From NCBI GenBank assembly GCA_964496595.1, contig CAZCAI010000063.1, positions 1 through 25,640 on the forward strand: 25,640 nt of DNA. Reading direction: 5' to 3'. Positions 8,847-18,112 of this stretch are shown here, piece by piece. Source of the DNA: JAAAOZ01 sp964496595. GTDB taxonomy: Bacteria > Chloroflexota > Anaerolineae > B4-G1 > SLSP01. The translations under genes were made by a program, and so were the position numbers. Each line of letters begins with the position of its first letter. Within the stretch, counting starts at the first letter, position 1. A model generated the notes under the pieces. That model did no database searches and was not told the origin of the DNA. It saw only the letters and a list, made by a program, of their open reading frames with translations.

Positions 8847-10658
8847 ATGCCAATTAAAGTGCTTTCGGAATCAGTAGCGGCGCGGATCGCGGCGGGCGAG
8901 GTGGTGGAGCGCCCGGCCTCGGTGGTGAAGGAGTTGGTGGAGAACAGCCTTGACGCCGGCGCTACGCGCGTGGAGATCGATATCGTCGATGGCGGGCAAA
9001 AGCGCATCCGCATTCAGGATGATGGGTGCGGGATTCCGCGCGAGGAGGCAGCGTTGGCGTTCAAGCGCCACGCGACGAGCAAGCTGGAGACGGCGACCGA
9101 TCTGGAGCGGATCGCGACGTTGGGCTTTCGCGGCGAGGCGCTGGCCAGCATCGCCTCCGTGAGCCGCGTCACCTGCACCACCCGCCACGTCGATGAGAAG
9201 GTCGGCGCGCGCCTGCGCCTGGAGGGCGGGAAGGTCGTCTCCACCACGGCCATCGGTCGCCCCGTCGGTACGGAGATGATCATCGAGGATCTCTTTTACA
9301 ATGTGCCCGCGCGGCGCAAGTTCCTGCGCACCGAGCGCACCGAGCGCAAGTATATCGACGCCTTCCTCACACGCTACGCCATCGCCTACCCGGAGATCGC
9401 GTTCCACGTGACGCAGAACGGGCGCGAGGTGCTGGCAACCTCCGGCAGCGGCGATCCGCAGGCGGCCTTGGTCGCGGTCTACGGCATGGATCTGGGCAGC
9501 AGTCTGCTGGAGATCCGCGACGATGTGAGCGCCGAGCAGCCGATCCAGGTGCGCGGATTCGTCGGGCCGACGACGGTGCATCGCGCCAACCGAGGGTACA
9601 TCACGCTCTTCATCAACGGGCGCTGGGTGGAGGATTTGCGCCTCACCTACGCCGTGATCCAGGCCTATCACACGCTGCTGCCGACGAAGCGCTATCCCGT
9701 GGCCTTTGTGGAGGTGACGATGCCGCCGGAGGAAGTGGACGTCAACGTGCATCCGGCCAAGACGGAGGTGCGCTTCCGCGATGGGGACGCAGCGTTCCGC
9801 GCGGTGCAGCGCGCCGTCCGCGCGACGGTCATCGAGCAGGCGCCGGCGGCCGCGACGTGGGAACCGGATGAGGATCGCGCGGAGCAGCCCCGGGGCAACG
9901 CCGCGCTGCGCTCCAAACTCTCGCAGCTCCAACCCCAGGGCCGCCAGATCGAGTTTGATACGTCGCAGCGCCCAACCCAGGCGGCCACCACGCCGCCAGC
10001 GGATCAGACGGAAGCAACTCCGACAGCCCAGGCCGAGGGGGAAGCTCCAATCGCATCATCCTCGTCCTCGCTGCCGCCGCTGCGCGTCATCGGGCAGGTC
10101 ACATCGATGTTCATCATCGCCGAAGGGCCGGATGGCCTCTATCTGATCGATCAGCACGCCGCGCACGAGCGCATCCTCTACGAGCAGATGACGGCCCGCT
10201 GGGCCACGGGCGATGTGCCGGCGCAGCCCCTGCTGGAGCCGCAGTCGGTGACGCTGCCGCCCGATGAGGCGGATCAGCTTGAGGCGCTCTTGCCCACGCT
10301 GCAATCCTTGGGCATCGAGGTGGAGCCTTTCGGCCCCCACACCTTCTTGGTGCGCGCGATGCCCGCGCAGTTGCCGGAGCTTGAACCCGACAAGTTGCTC
10401 ATCGACCTGGCCGCGAGTACTGAGGCAAGTGCGGCGGCCCATTCGCCCATCCGCACAGCGCTGGAGGAGAAGATTGTGCTCCACATCTGTAAACGCGCGG
10501 CGGTCAAGGCCGGCCAGGTGCTCTCCACCGAGGAGATGAAGCATCTCCTACGAGATTTGGAGCGCACGAAGAATCCGCGCACATGTCCCCACGGCCGACC
10601 CACAATCCTGCAAATTTCGACGGAGCGGTTAGCGCGCCAATTCGGGCGCACGGGATAA
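8847..10658 (+). CDS. mutL: DNA mismatch repair protein MutL
   Basis: The 603-residue product carries the GHKL ATPase of MutL: KELVENSLDAGA (residues 28-39, with the catalytic Glu and metal-binding Asn), QDDGCGIP near 58 and GFRGEAL near 93-100. A variable, Gln/Pro/Ala-rich linker covers about 335-410. The C-terminal dimerisation/endonuclease domain has DQHA-x2-E-x4-E (Asp435 to Glu446), a CKR motif around Cys548 and CPHGRP from Cys580, so this is the nicking type found in bacteria without MutH. MutL couples MutS mismatch recognition to strand incision. ATG at 8847 is chosen because the N-terminus MPIKVLSESVAARIAAGEVV is standard and the upstream TTG at 8811 lies in the -35 box. No mutS is seen nearby. 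Downstream, an intrinsic terminator stands at 10729-10752. Confidence 0.97.
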   Translation: MPIKVLSESVAARIAAGEVVERPASVVKELVENSLDAGATRVEIDIVDGGQKRIRIQDDGCGIPREEAALAFKRHATSKLETATDLERIATLGFRGEALASIASVSRVTCTTRHVDEKVGARLRLEGGKVVSTTAIGRPVGTEMIIEDLFYNVPARRKFLRTERTERKYIDAFLTRYAIAYPEIAFHVTQNGREVLATSGSGDPQAALVAVYGMDLGSSLLEIRDDVSAEQPIQVRGFVGPTTVHRANRGYITLFINGRWVEDLRLTYAVIQAYHTLLPTKRYPVAFVEVTMPPEEVDVNVHPAKTEVRFRDGDAAFRAVQRAVRATVIEQAPAAATWEPDEDRAEQPRGNAALRSKLSQLQPQGRQIEFDTSQRPTQAATTPPADQTEATPTAQAEGEAPIASSSSSLPPLRVIGQVTSMFIIAEGPDGLYLIDQHAAHERILYEQMTARWATGDVPAQPLLEPQSVTLPPDEADQLEALLPTLQSLGIEVEPFGPHTFLVRAMPAQLPELEPDKLLIDLAASTEASAAAHSPIRTALEEKIVLHICKRAAVKAGQVLSTEEMKHLLRDLERTKNPRTCPHGRPTILQISTERLARQFGRTG

Positions 10659-10670
10659 CGGCCCTGCATG

Positions 10671-10692
10671 GCATTACATTGCATTACATTGC
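10671..10692. repeat. Decamer repeat GCATTACATT x2
   Basis: Two perfect 10-bp units plus a partial third (and a related GCATG just before) follow the mutL stop codon. No known function. Confidence 0.7.
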
Positions 10693-10728
10693 TTATCTGA
10701 CCCTAGGGCTTTCCCATTCTCGCTCCAA

Positions 10729-10752
10729 GGGGATCGCCAGATCCCCGTTTTT
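10729..10752 (+). terminator. Intrinsic terminator after mutL
   Basis: Perfect 7-bp stem GGGGATC / GATCCCC with a 4-nt loop (GCCA), followed by GTTTTT. It is 70 nt after the mutL stop. Confidence 0.85.
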
Positions 10753-10794
10753 CTTGCGCAAGCTAAAAACACGTTCAAAATATGCCCCAGACGC

Positions 10795-10812
10795 GCGGAT
10801 TTAGCAATCCGC
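10795..10812. other. Small hairpin in the mutL-GYD spacer
   Basis: GCGGATT / AATCCGC pair over 7 bp around the loop TAGC. No T-run follows. It lies upstream of the GYD-gene promoter; function not apparent. The rest of 10659-10926 shows no coding potential. Confidence 0.5.
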
Positions 10813-10894
10813 TTGGAGCAAATGAGGCGTAATTACAAAATGGGAAAACCCTATATCTGGCCCCAAACAGTAGTGCATTTTCTCGAAAGTATTA

Positions 10895-10900
10895 TATAAT
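10895..10900 (+). promoter_or_regulatory. -10 box for the GYD-ImmA-like operon
   Basis: A perfect TATAAT, 26 nt before the start codon; the -35 region (around 10871-10877, TAGTGCA) is poor. A strong ribosome site AGGGAGG (10914-10920) follows. Confidence 0.55.
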
Positions 10901-10926
10901 GAGAACGTGCCCAAGGGAGGTAAATC

Positions 10927-11223
10927 ATGGCAATTTTTATTATGCTCTCAAAATTTTCCCTCCGTAGCCCCGGTGAAATCAAGTCGCTCTCCGTGATTGA
11001 CCAGGAATTGGATCAACGGCTGATCAAGGAATGTCCGCGCGTCCAGCGCATCGCCAGCTACGCCCTGCTCGGAGAGTTCGATTTTCTGAATATCTTCGAC
11101 GCGCCCGACGCCGGCACGGCCACCAAGGTCGCGCTCATCATCCAATCCCTGGGGATGGGCAAAACGCAGACATTGACCGGCATTCCATTCAAAGAATTTC
11201 GTGATCTAGTGGAGGAGATTTAA
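10927..11223 (+). CDS. GYD-domain protein
   Basis: The 98-residue product fits the GYD domain family (small ferredoxin-like alpha/beta proteins, function unknown, sometimes called stress-related). It begins with the short strand MAIFIMLSKFS, has a middle part YALLGEFDFLNIFDAPDAGTA that corresponds to the family's 'G-x-YD-hhh-hhEAPD' segment, and ends with LIIQSLGMGKTQTLTGIPF. The length is normal for the family. ATG at 10927 follows AGGGAGG with a 6-nt spacer. The stop TAA at 11221-11223 is directly followed by the GTG start of the next gene, so the two are translated together. Identification rests on recognition of the pattern, without alignment. Confidence 0.75.
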   Translation: MAIFIMLSKFSLRSPGEIKSLSVIDQELDQRLIKECPRVQRIASYALLGEFDFLNIFDAPDAGTATKVALIIQSLGMGKTQTLTGIPFKEFRDLVEEI

Positions 11224-11664
11224 GTGGGTATCTCAAAACAAGACCAAGCCCTAATCGATAAACTTGCGGAGGGTATTCTCTCCAACTACAACTTTCACGA
11301 ACCGCCGGTGCCCATCGAGAAGATCCTGTCCAATCCGCCAGAGGGACTCAATAGCATCGATATCAGCGATCTTTCGCTGGTTTTCGGCATCGGAGAGCAT
11401 CGATACGAATATCGGATGGCGATGGCGCGCTTGCTCTATCGCGAGGTCTGCCGCGCCAGCCGGAATTGGAAGCAGGAGTATCCCTACAGCAATGATGCGG
11501 CGCGTTATTTCGCTGCTAATATCCTCATTCCCACCGAGTGGGTGATGAAAGCGGCCCGGCGCCCCTTTATCTCGCTGGAGCAGTTGAGTGAGGAGTTCCA
11601 GGTGCCCGGTTACGCGATGAGCAGCCGCCTGGCCAAGTTAGGCAAGCGAGTCCGGGGAATGTAG
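11224..11664 (+). CDS. ImmA/IrrE (M78)-like protein lacking the zinc-protease motif
   Basis: The 146-residue product resembles the ImmA/IrrE family. The C-terminal part, DAARYFAANILIPTEWVMKA (91-110) followed by ISLEQLSEEFQVPGYAMSSRLAKLG, is the typical 'E-A-N-x-FAAELLMP ... LA-x-x-F-x-VS-x-x-A-M-x-x-RL-x-x-LG' ending. The place where HExxH should stand (residues about 64-72) instead reads RMAMARLLY, so both zinc histidines and the catalytic glutamate are missing, and the third ligand position appears as Asp91. The protein is thus probably not a peptidase; a binding or regulatory role is inferred. The start is GTG at 11224 with GGAGGAG just upstream, inside the end of the GYD gene. A strong terminator follows. 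Confidence 0.65.
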   Translation: MGISKQDQALIDKLAEGILSNYNFHEPPVPIEKILSNPPEGLNSIDISDLSLVFGIGEHRYEYRMAMARLLYREVCRASRNWKQEYPYSNDAARYFAANILIPTEWVMKAARRPFISLEQLSEEFQVPGYAMSSRLAKLGKRVRGM

Positions 11665-11692
11665 CTGCGCCAGGCCGAGTAATTGCGAAATC

Positions 11693-11724
11693 AAAGCCGC
11701 GCTCTCGAAAGAGCGCGGCTTTTT
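11693..11724 (+). terminator. Intrinsic terminator after the GYD-ImmA-like operon
   Basis: A 13-bp stem (11693-11705 with 11710-11722) closes a CGAA tetraloop and ends in a T-run. GC-rich core GCCGCGCTCT. The A-tract on the left arm could make it work on both strands. Confidence 0.93.
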
Positions 11725-11739
11725 ACGTACGGGGTCTTA

Positions 11740-11767
11740 TTGTGAAAACCTAGAAATCGAGTATGAT
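11740..11767 (+). promoter_or_regulatory. Promoter of the caspase-like / BMP / kinase gene set
   Basis: TTGTGA (11740-11745), 16-nt spacer, TATGAT (11762-11767). It would give a leader of about 70 nt to the ATG at 11846. Confidence 0.55.
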
Positions 11768-11845
11768 TCCTGCCAACACAGGAGCATCGGCCCATCACAA
11801 CGTCATAGTTTTCAATTTAACTTTTATTTTGCGAGTGATATACAA

Positions 11846-13459
11846 ATGATAAATCAAAAACTTACCCGGTGGATCTTAATTAGCAGCTTAATCGCCGTCT
11901 TGGCCCTGAGCGGGAGCATATCCCCACCGAGGGCCGCCGCGAACGTCGCCGCGCCCGCAGATGCTGCGCCCCCGATCCTGGCCCTCTCCAGCCACATCGA
12001 AGCGCCAGACAACGTGAGTTTCACGCCGCTCGACCGGACGCGCCTCCGCGTCACCGCCCCTATGTTAGCAGCGACGAGCCTCAACGCCGTCGCCATCGTG
12101 GGCGACGTAGGCGCTTACACCGAGGATTACAAAAGCGATATGGACACCGCCATCCGAGCGCTACACAATCACGGGGTCACGGTGCATAAATTCTATCACG
12201 GCGAGTGGAACTTCACCTGGGCCGATATCGTCGCCGCCGCCGAGGGCGCGGAGTTCATCATCTATATGGGCCACGGCGTCTACAGCGGCTCGATGCCCAC
12301 CCCCACCTGGGTCGGCGGCTTCTGGCTCCGCTCCAACCACTACATCTCGCCGGATCAGATCCGCACCGATCTCGATGGCTGGCTGGCGGAGGATAGCGCC
12401 GTCATCCTCAGCCACGTCTGCTTCGCCGCCGGATCGGCCGCCGGGGAATCCGAACTGTCGCTCACCGAGGCCCAGCGCCGGGTTCAGATGTACGCCGAGC
12501 CATTCGTCGATCTGGGAATGCGCACCTACTTCGCCAACAACTACTTCCGGTCGGCGGCCAACCTCATCAACCAGCTTTTGGCCGATCCGGCAAATCGCAA
12601 GACCAACGGCGCGATCTTCAAGGCGACCTATCCCTTTCGCGAGAGCGAATTTCACGCTAAGAGCTATCCGCAAACCGGCTACGATCTGTGGCTCAGCGGA
12701 GATGTAGCCGGGTGGGATCACGCCTTCGTCGGCCTGCCGGAGCACATCTTCCAGAAAGATCGCTCGCCTAAACTGGGCGGCCTTCCGGCCAACCTGGCGT
12801 TCACCTACAGCACGGCCTCCCAAGCTTCGACGCCCACGCAGCACGCCCTGACGCCGGTGGACCTCAACGCCAGCTCGTCGCTGACGTGGCAGGCGACGAC
12901 GGACGCGCCGTGGCTCCACATCACGCCGAGCACGGGCGTCACGCCGGAATCGCTGAGCGTGCAGCCTCAGAACCTCGCGGGGATGGCGGATGGCGTCTAC
13001 ACCGGCGCCCTCACCATCACCGTCACCGACCCGCCCGGCACGCAAAACAGCCCACAGACGATCCCGGTGACGTTGGATGTGCGGACGCCCGCCTTGGGCG
13101 GGCTGCCGGCAGCGATCACTTTCACCTACAGCATCACCGATCAGGTCTGGATTCCCACGCGCTACACGCTACGCCCGCGCAACACGACCACCGACGACCC
13201 GCTCACCTGGCAGGCGGCGAGCGATGGCCCATTCTCGCTCAACCGCGCCGAGGGCGTCACGCCGCAGAGCTTCAGCGTCGCCCCGCCAGACTTCGGGTCG
13301 CTGACCATCACCCTGCTTGGCCCCCTGGCCGATGGCGTCATCACCGTGACGGCCACCTCACCGGCGCAGACGCTCCACGCCATCCAGACCATCGACGTCG
13401 CCTTCGTCGGTCGCGCCGTCGCCCGGCATCAAGTCTTCCTGCCGTTGATTACAAAGTAA
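11846..13459 (+). CDS. Secreted caspase-fold (clan CD-like) protein with BACON-like repeats
   Basis: The 537-residue product starts with a signal peptide (MINQKLTRW, then a hydrophobic stretch to about residue 25). Residues about 70-300 form an alpha/beta domain with IIYMGHGVYSG (His143) and VILSHVCFAAG (Cys192). This spacing and setting, a strand ending in GHG and a following strand ending in Cys, are as in clan CD cysteine peptidases (C25 gingipain-like, CHAT, caspase); activity is inferred. Two Ig-like repeats follow (about 310-412 and 415-520); the first contains WLHITPSTGVTPESLSV and the GVYTGALTI pattern of BACON domains, which often bind carbohydrate or act as spacers. The C-terminus HQVFLPLITK resembles the '-YLPLVxR' tails common on Chloroflexota secreted proteins. 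No clear Shine-Dalgarno. A BMP-type lipoprotein gene follows after 68 nt. Confidence 0.6.
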   Translation: MINQKLTRWILISSLIAVLALSGSISPPRAAANVAAPADAAPPILALSSHIEAPDNVSFTPLDRTRLRVTAPMLAATSLNAVAIVGDVGAYTEDYKSDMDTAIRALHNHGVTVHKFYHGEWNFTWADIVAAAEGAEFIIYMGHGVYSGSMPTPTWVGGFWLRSNHYISPDQIRTDLDGWLAEDSAVILSHVCFAAGSAAGESELSLTEAQRRVQMYAEPFVDLGMRTYFANNYFRSAANLINQLLADPANRKTNGAIFKATYPFRESEFHAKSYPQTGYDLWLSGDVAGWDHAFVGLPEHIFQKDRSPKLGGLPANLAFTYSTASQASTPTQHALTPVDLNASSSLTWQATTDAPWLHITPSTGVTPESLSVQPQNLAGMADGVYTGALTITVTDPPGTQNSPQTIPVTLDVRTPALGGLPAAITFTYSITDQVWIPTRYTLRPRNTTTDDPLTWQAASDGPFSLNRAEGVTPQSFSVAPPDFGSLTITLLGPLADGVITVTATSPAQTLHAIQTIDVAFVGRAVARHQVFLPLITK

Positions 13460-13527
13460 AGCAGGGCGCGGCCTACGCCGTAAAGTCCAAGCTGAAATTA
13501 AACGGAGCCAAACAAAGGAGCCAGACT

Positions 13528-14532
13528 ATGAAAAGCAATCTAACTTCCACACTGCTCATTGTCCTTCTATTGATGAGTATGATGAGTATGATGAGTATAT
13601 TGAGCGGATGCGCTACGCCGCAGCCGACGAGCCAGCGCGTGCTCAACGTGGGCATGTTGCTCGCCCAAGGCGGGCTGGGAGATCGTTCGTTCAACGATTC
13701 GGCCTATGCCGGATTGCAGGAGGCCCAGAAGCAACACAACATCCGCTTCGAGACGGCGGATTACACCTCGGCGGGGGATAACGAGGAGACGCTGCGCAAC
13801 TGGGCGCGGCAAGAGTACGATCTGATCATCGGCGTCGGATTCGAGTGCGTGGCCCATATCGCGGCAGTCGCGCCCGAATTCCCGGAGCGCAACTTCGCCA
13901 TCATCGATGGCATCGTCGAAGAGCAGAATGTCGCCTCCATCGTCTATCGCGAGCAGGAAGGCGACTTCCTGATGGGCGTGTTGGCCGCAATGCTGACCGA
14001 GACCGACGCCGTGGGCTTCATCGGGGGGATGGACATCGACATCATCCGGCGCATCGAAAGCGGCTATCGGCAGGGCGTGGCCTACGAGAACCGCGACGTC
14101 GCGGTCCTGGCGGAGATGGCCGACGCCTTCACCGATCCAGAGCAAGGCAAAGCCCTGGCGCTCGCTCAATACGAGGCCGGCGCGGATGTGATCTATAACG
14201 CCGCCGGGCGGACGGGTCTGGGCATCATCGAGGCCGCCAAAGAAACCGATCACCTGACGATTGGTACCAGCGGCGACCAACGCTATCTGGCCCCCGATAA
14301 CGTCGTGGGCAATCGCCCCAAGCGGGTCGATACAGCCGTGCTCACGCTGATCGAGGAGGTCAAGGCGGGCGCCTTCACTCCCGGCGCGCGCTCACTGGGC
14401 CTGGCAGAGGCGGGCCTCTCGCTCGGCCCCTTCAACGAGGACTTGGTGACCGATGAGATGCGGCAGCGATTGAACGATCTCCAAGAGAAGATCATCACCG
14501 GCGAAATCATCGTCAACGTCCCCACGGAGTAA
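13528..14532 (+). CDS. BMP-family (Med/PnrA-like) substrate-binding lipoprotein
   Basis: The 334-residue product has a lipoprotein signal peptide with lipobox LSGC (Cys28). The mature part fits the BMP family of basic membrane proteins, whose known members bind purine nucleosides for ABC uptake: NVGMLLAQGGLGDRSFNDSA near the start, YDLIIGVGFEC, FAIIDGIV, GFIGGMDIDIIRRIESGYRQG, AGADVIYNAAGRTGLGI and TIGTSGDQ. AAAGGAG stands 7 nt before ATG 13528. No ABC permease or ATPase is nearby; instead the dCache sensor kinase starts 5 nt after its stop, which suggests the lipoprotein presents a ligand to the kinase (inference). The signal peptide holds a 9-bp DNA tandem repeat (13573-13599) read as MSM-MSM-MSI. 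Confidence 0.88.
   Translation: MKSNLTSTLLIVLLLMSMMSMMSILSGCATPQPTSQRVLNVGMLLAQGGLGDRSFNDSAYAGLQEAQKQHNIRFETADYTSAGDNEETLRNWARQEYDLIIGVGFECVAHIAAVAPEFPERNFAIIDGIVEEQNVASIVYREQEGDFLMGVLAAMLTETDAVGFIGGMDIDIIRRIESGYRQGVAYENRDVAVLAEMADAFTDPEQGKALALAQYEAGADVIYNAAGRTGLGIIEAAKETDHLTIGTSGDQRYLAPDNVVGNRPKRVDTAVLTLIEEVKAGAFTPGARSLGLAEAGLSLGPFNEDLVTDEMRQRLNDLQEKIITGEIIVNVPTE
13573..13599. repeat. 9-bp tandem repeat in the BMP signal peptide
   Basis: ATGAGTATG twice perfectly and once with a changed last base. Being a multiple of three, copy changes would lengthen or shorten the hydrophobic core without shifting the frame. Confidence 0.85.
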
Positions 14533-14537
14533 CGCCC

Positions 14538-16919
<2,382 letters not shown>

Positions 16920-16960
16920 CGCATCAGCTTCGCATCGAACACGCCGACCACAGCCGCGCC

Positions 16961-16992
16961 ATTTGTTGATTTGCGGCTTTGTCGCTTTGCTA
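16961..16992. repeat. Octamer array between convergent genes
   Basis: Four degenerate 8-bp units (ATTTGTTG, ATTTGCGG, CTTTGTCG, CTTTGCTA) of pattern (A/C)TTTGNNG. The last unit includes the stop codon of the asparaginase gene on the bottom strand. No terminator is visible in 16920-16989. Confidence 0.7.
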
Positions 16993-17862
16993 TTCCAGCG
17001 TCACGCCGGCCACGATCTCCTGGCCGGGCAGCCGATAGGCATAAGACATATTGGGCGTGTTGTGCGCCAGGCCCACGCGGCCCTCGCGGTCGATGAGGAT
17101 GATGCCGCCATAGCCGTACACGCGCTCGTGCAGCAGGCGGATGACGGCGTCGGCGGCCTCTTGTGCGCTCTTCCCGGCGGCGATGAGGTCGCACGCGGTC
17201 TTGCTGATCACGATGCGCATCAGCGCCTCGCCCGCGCCCGTGGCCGAGGCCGCGCCGGTCAGATTGTCCGCGTAGCCGCCGCTCCCCACCAACGGGGAAT
17301 CGCCCACGCGACCGGGGTACTTATTCGGCGTCCCGCCCGTGGAGGTACCCGCCGCCAGGTTGCCCTCACGATCCAGCGCCACCGCGCCGACCGTGTCGCT
17401 CGGCGGCGGGGGCGGCGACCACTCGCCCGAATCGTGGCGGCCCAGCAGCTCCGCCGGGTCACACAAGCGCATCCCCTGCTCCGCCGCGAAGTCCTTCGCC
17501 CCCGCCCCAACGAGGAAATTGAAGTCGGGATGGACCATCACTTTGCGGGCCAACGTGATGGGATGGCGAATCTGGCGAACGGCCGCCACCGCTCCGACCT
17601 CCAATGTCCGCCCGTCCATCATCATCGCGTCCATCTCGATGTGGCCCGCGCGATTGAAGTAGCTTCCCCGCCCCGCGTCGAAGACCGGAGCATCCTCTAA
17701 AATATGGATCGCCGCCTCCACCGCGTCCAACGCCGACGCGCCCGTCTCCAGGCGCGCCCATCCCGCCGCAGCCGCGCGGCGCACCGCCGCCAACGCCTCC
17801 TCGCGCTCCGCCTCGGGGACAAACCACGCGCCGCCATGCACCACCATCACCGGTCGATTCAT
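16990..17862 (-). CDS. Isoaspartyl peptidase / L-asparaginase (Ntn-hydrolase, plant-type)
   Basis: The 290-residue product belongs to the asparaginase-2 Ntn-hydrolase family, which cleaves itself to expose an N-terminal threonine and then hydrolyses isoaspartyl dipeptides or asparagine. It begins with VMVVHGGAW, has VFDAGRGSYFNRAGHIEMDA, and the cleavage site DTVGAVALD with Thr157 as nucleophile, then TSTGG and RVGDSPLVGSGGYAD for substrate binding. Five prolines (150-154) precede the cleavage site, an unusual linker. A strong AAGGAGG site lies 4 nt before ATG 17862. It converges on the kinase gene and diverges from the glycosyltransferase gene, so it is a single-gene unit. Substrate preference cannot be told from sequence alone. 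Confidence 0.93.
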   Translation of the reverse strand: MNRPVMVVHGGAWFVPEAEREEALAAVRRAAAAGWARLETGASALDAVEAAIHILEDAPVFDAGRGSYFNRAGHIEMDAMMMDGRTLEVGAVAAVRQIRHPITLARKVMVHPDFNFLVGAGAKDFAAEQGMRLCDPAELLGRHDSGEWSPPPPPSDTVGAVALDREGNLAAGTSTGGTPNKYPGRVGDSPLVGSGGYADNLTGAASATGAGEALMRIVISKTACDLIAAGKSAQEAADAVIRLLHERVYGYGGIILIDREGRVGLAHNTPNMSYAYRLPGQEIVAGVTLE

Positions 17863-17896
17863 ACAGCCTCCTTATCTTGAGTTATTTGGTAAAGTC

Positions 17897-17999
17897 GCCC
17901 GTGGATACCTTGGCCCCAAGGCCCAATGGCCGAGGGAAGTCCACGGGCTAAAAGAACGAAGCCCTGCGGGCTAAATACGAGTGGCGTTTTTCGGGCTTC
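17897..17999. repeat. REP-like structured palindromic element
   Basis: GCCCGTGGA (17897-17905) pairs with TCCACGGGC (17940-17948), enclosing two small stems (CCTTG/CAAGG and GCC/GGC). A second unit follows: AGCCC/GGGCT around TGC at 17959-17971, with GAAGCCC (17958-17964) also complementary to GGGCTTC (17993-17999). This is like repetitive extragenic palindromes. It sits in the divergent spacer 17863-18112. Confidence 0.55.
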
Positions 18000-18048
18000 A
18001 CAACGACACGCCATTCCATTAAACATTCCATCGCGCAGCGGATGTCTG

Positions 18049-18090
18049 ACTTTTGACCTTTCGACTTTTTGACTTTTTGACTTTTCGACT
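18049..18090. repeat. 7-8 bp tandem array of ACTTTTTG type
   Basis: Units ACTTTTG, ACCTTTCG, ACTTTTTG, ACTTTTTG, ACTTTTCG and a partial ACT. Several units contain TTTGAC/TTGACT, similar to a -35 box, just upstream of the glycosyltransferase gene. Confidence 0.8.
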
Positions 18091-18104
18091 AAACCGGACA
18101 GAAT
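18077..18104 (+). promoter_or_regulatory. Candidate promoter partly formed by the tandem array
   Basis: TTGACT (18077-18082, inside the array), 16-nt spacer, CAGAAT (18099-18104); ATG at 18113 is 8 nt further, again a leaderless layout. The -10 match is moderate. Confidence 0.35.
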
Positions 18105-18112
18105 AAGAGCCT

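Noticed and set aside
8871..9932. 353-residue frame opposite mutL on the minus strand
   Set aside because: It is a His/Arg/Asp-rich antisense reading typical of GC-rich genes, and mutL is certain.
12886..13527. Long upstream extension of the BMP lipoprotein frame
   Set aside because: It overlaps the caspase-like gene in another frame, and the lipoprotein signal peptide and ribosome site fix the start at 13528.
17897..17948. tRNA-like cloverleaf
   Set aside because: The fold lacks a T-loop consensus, a 7-bp acceptor stem with proper spacing and an anticodon arm of normal size.
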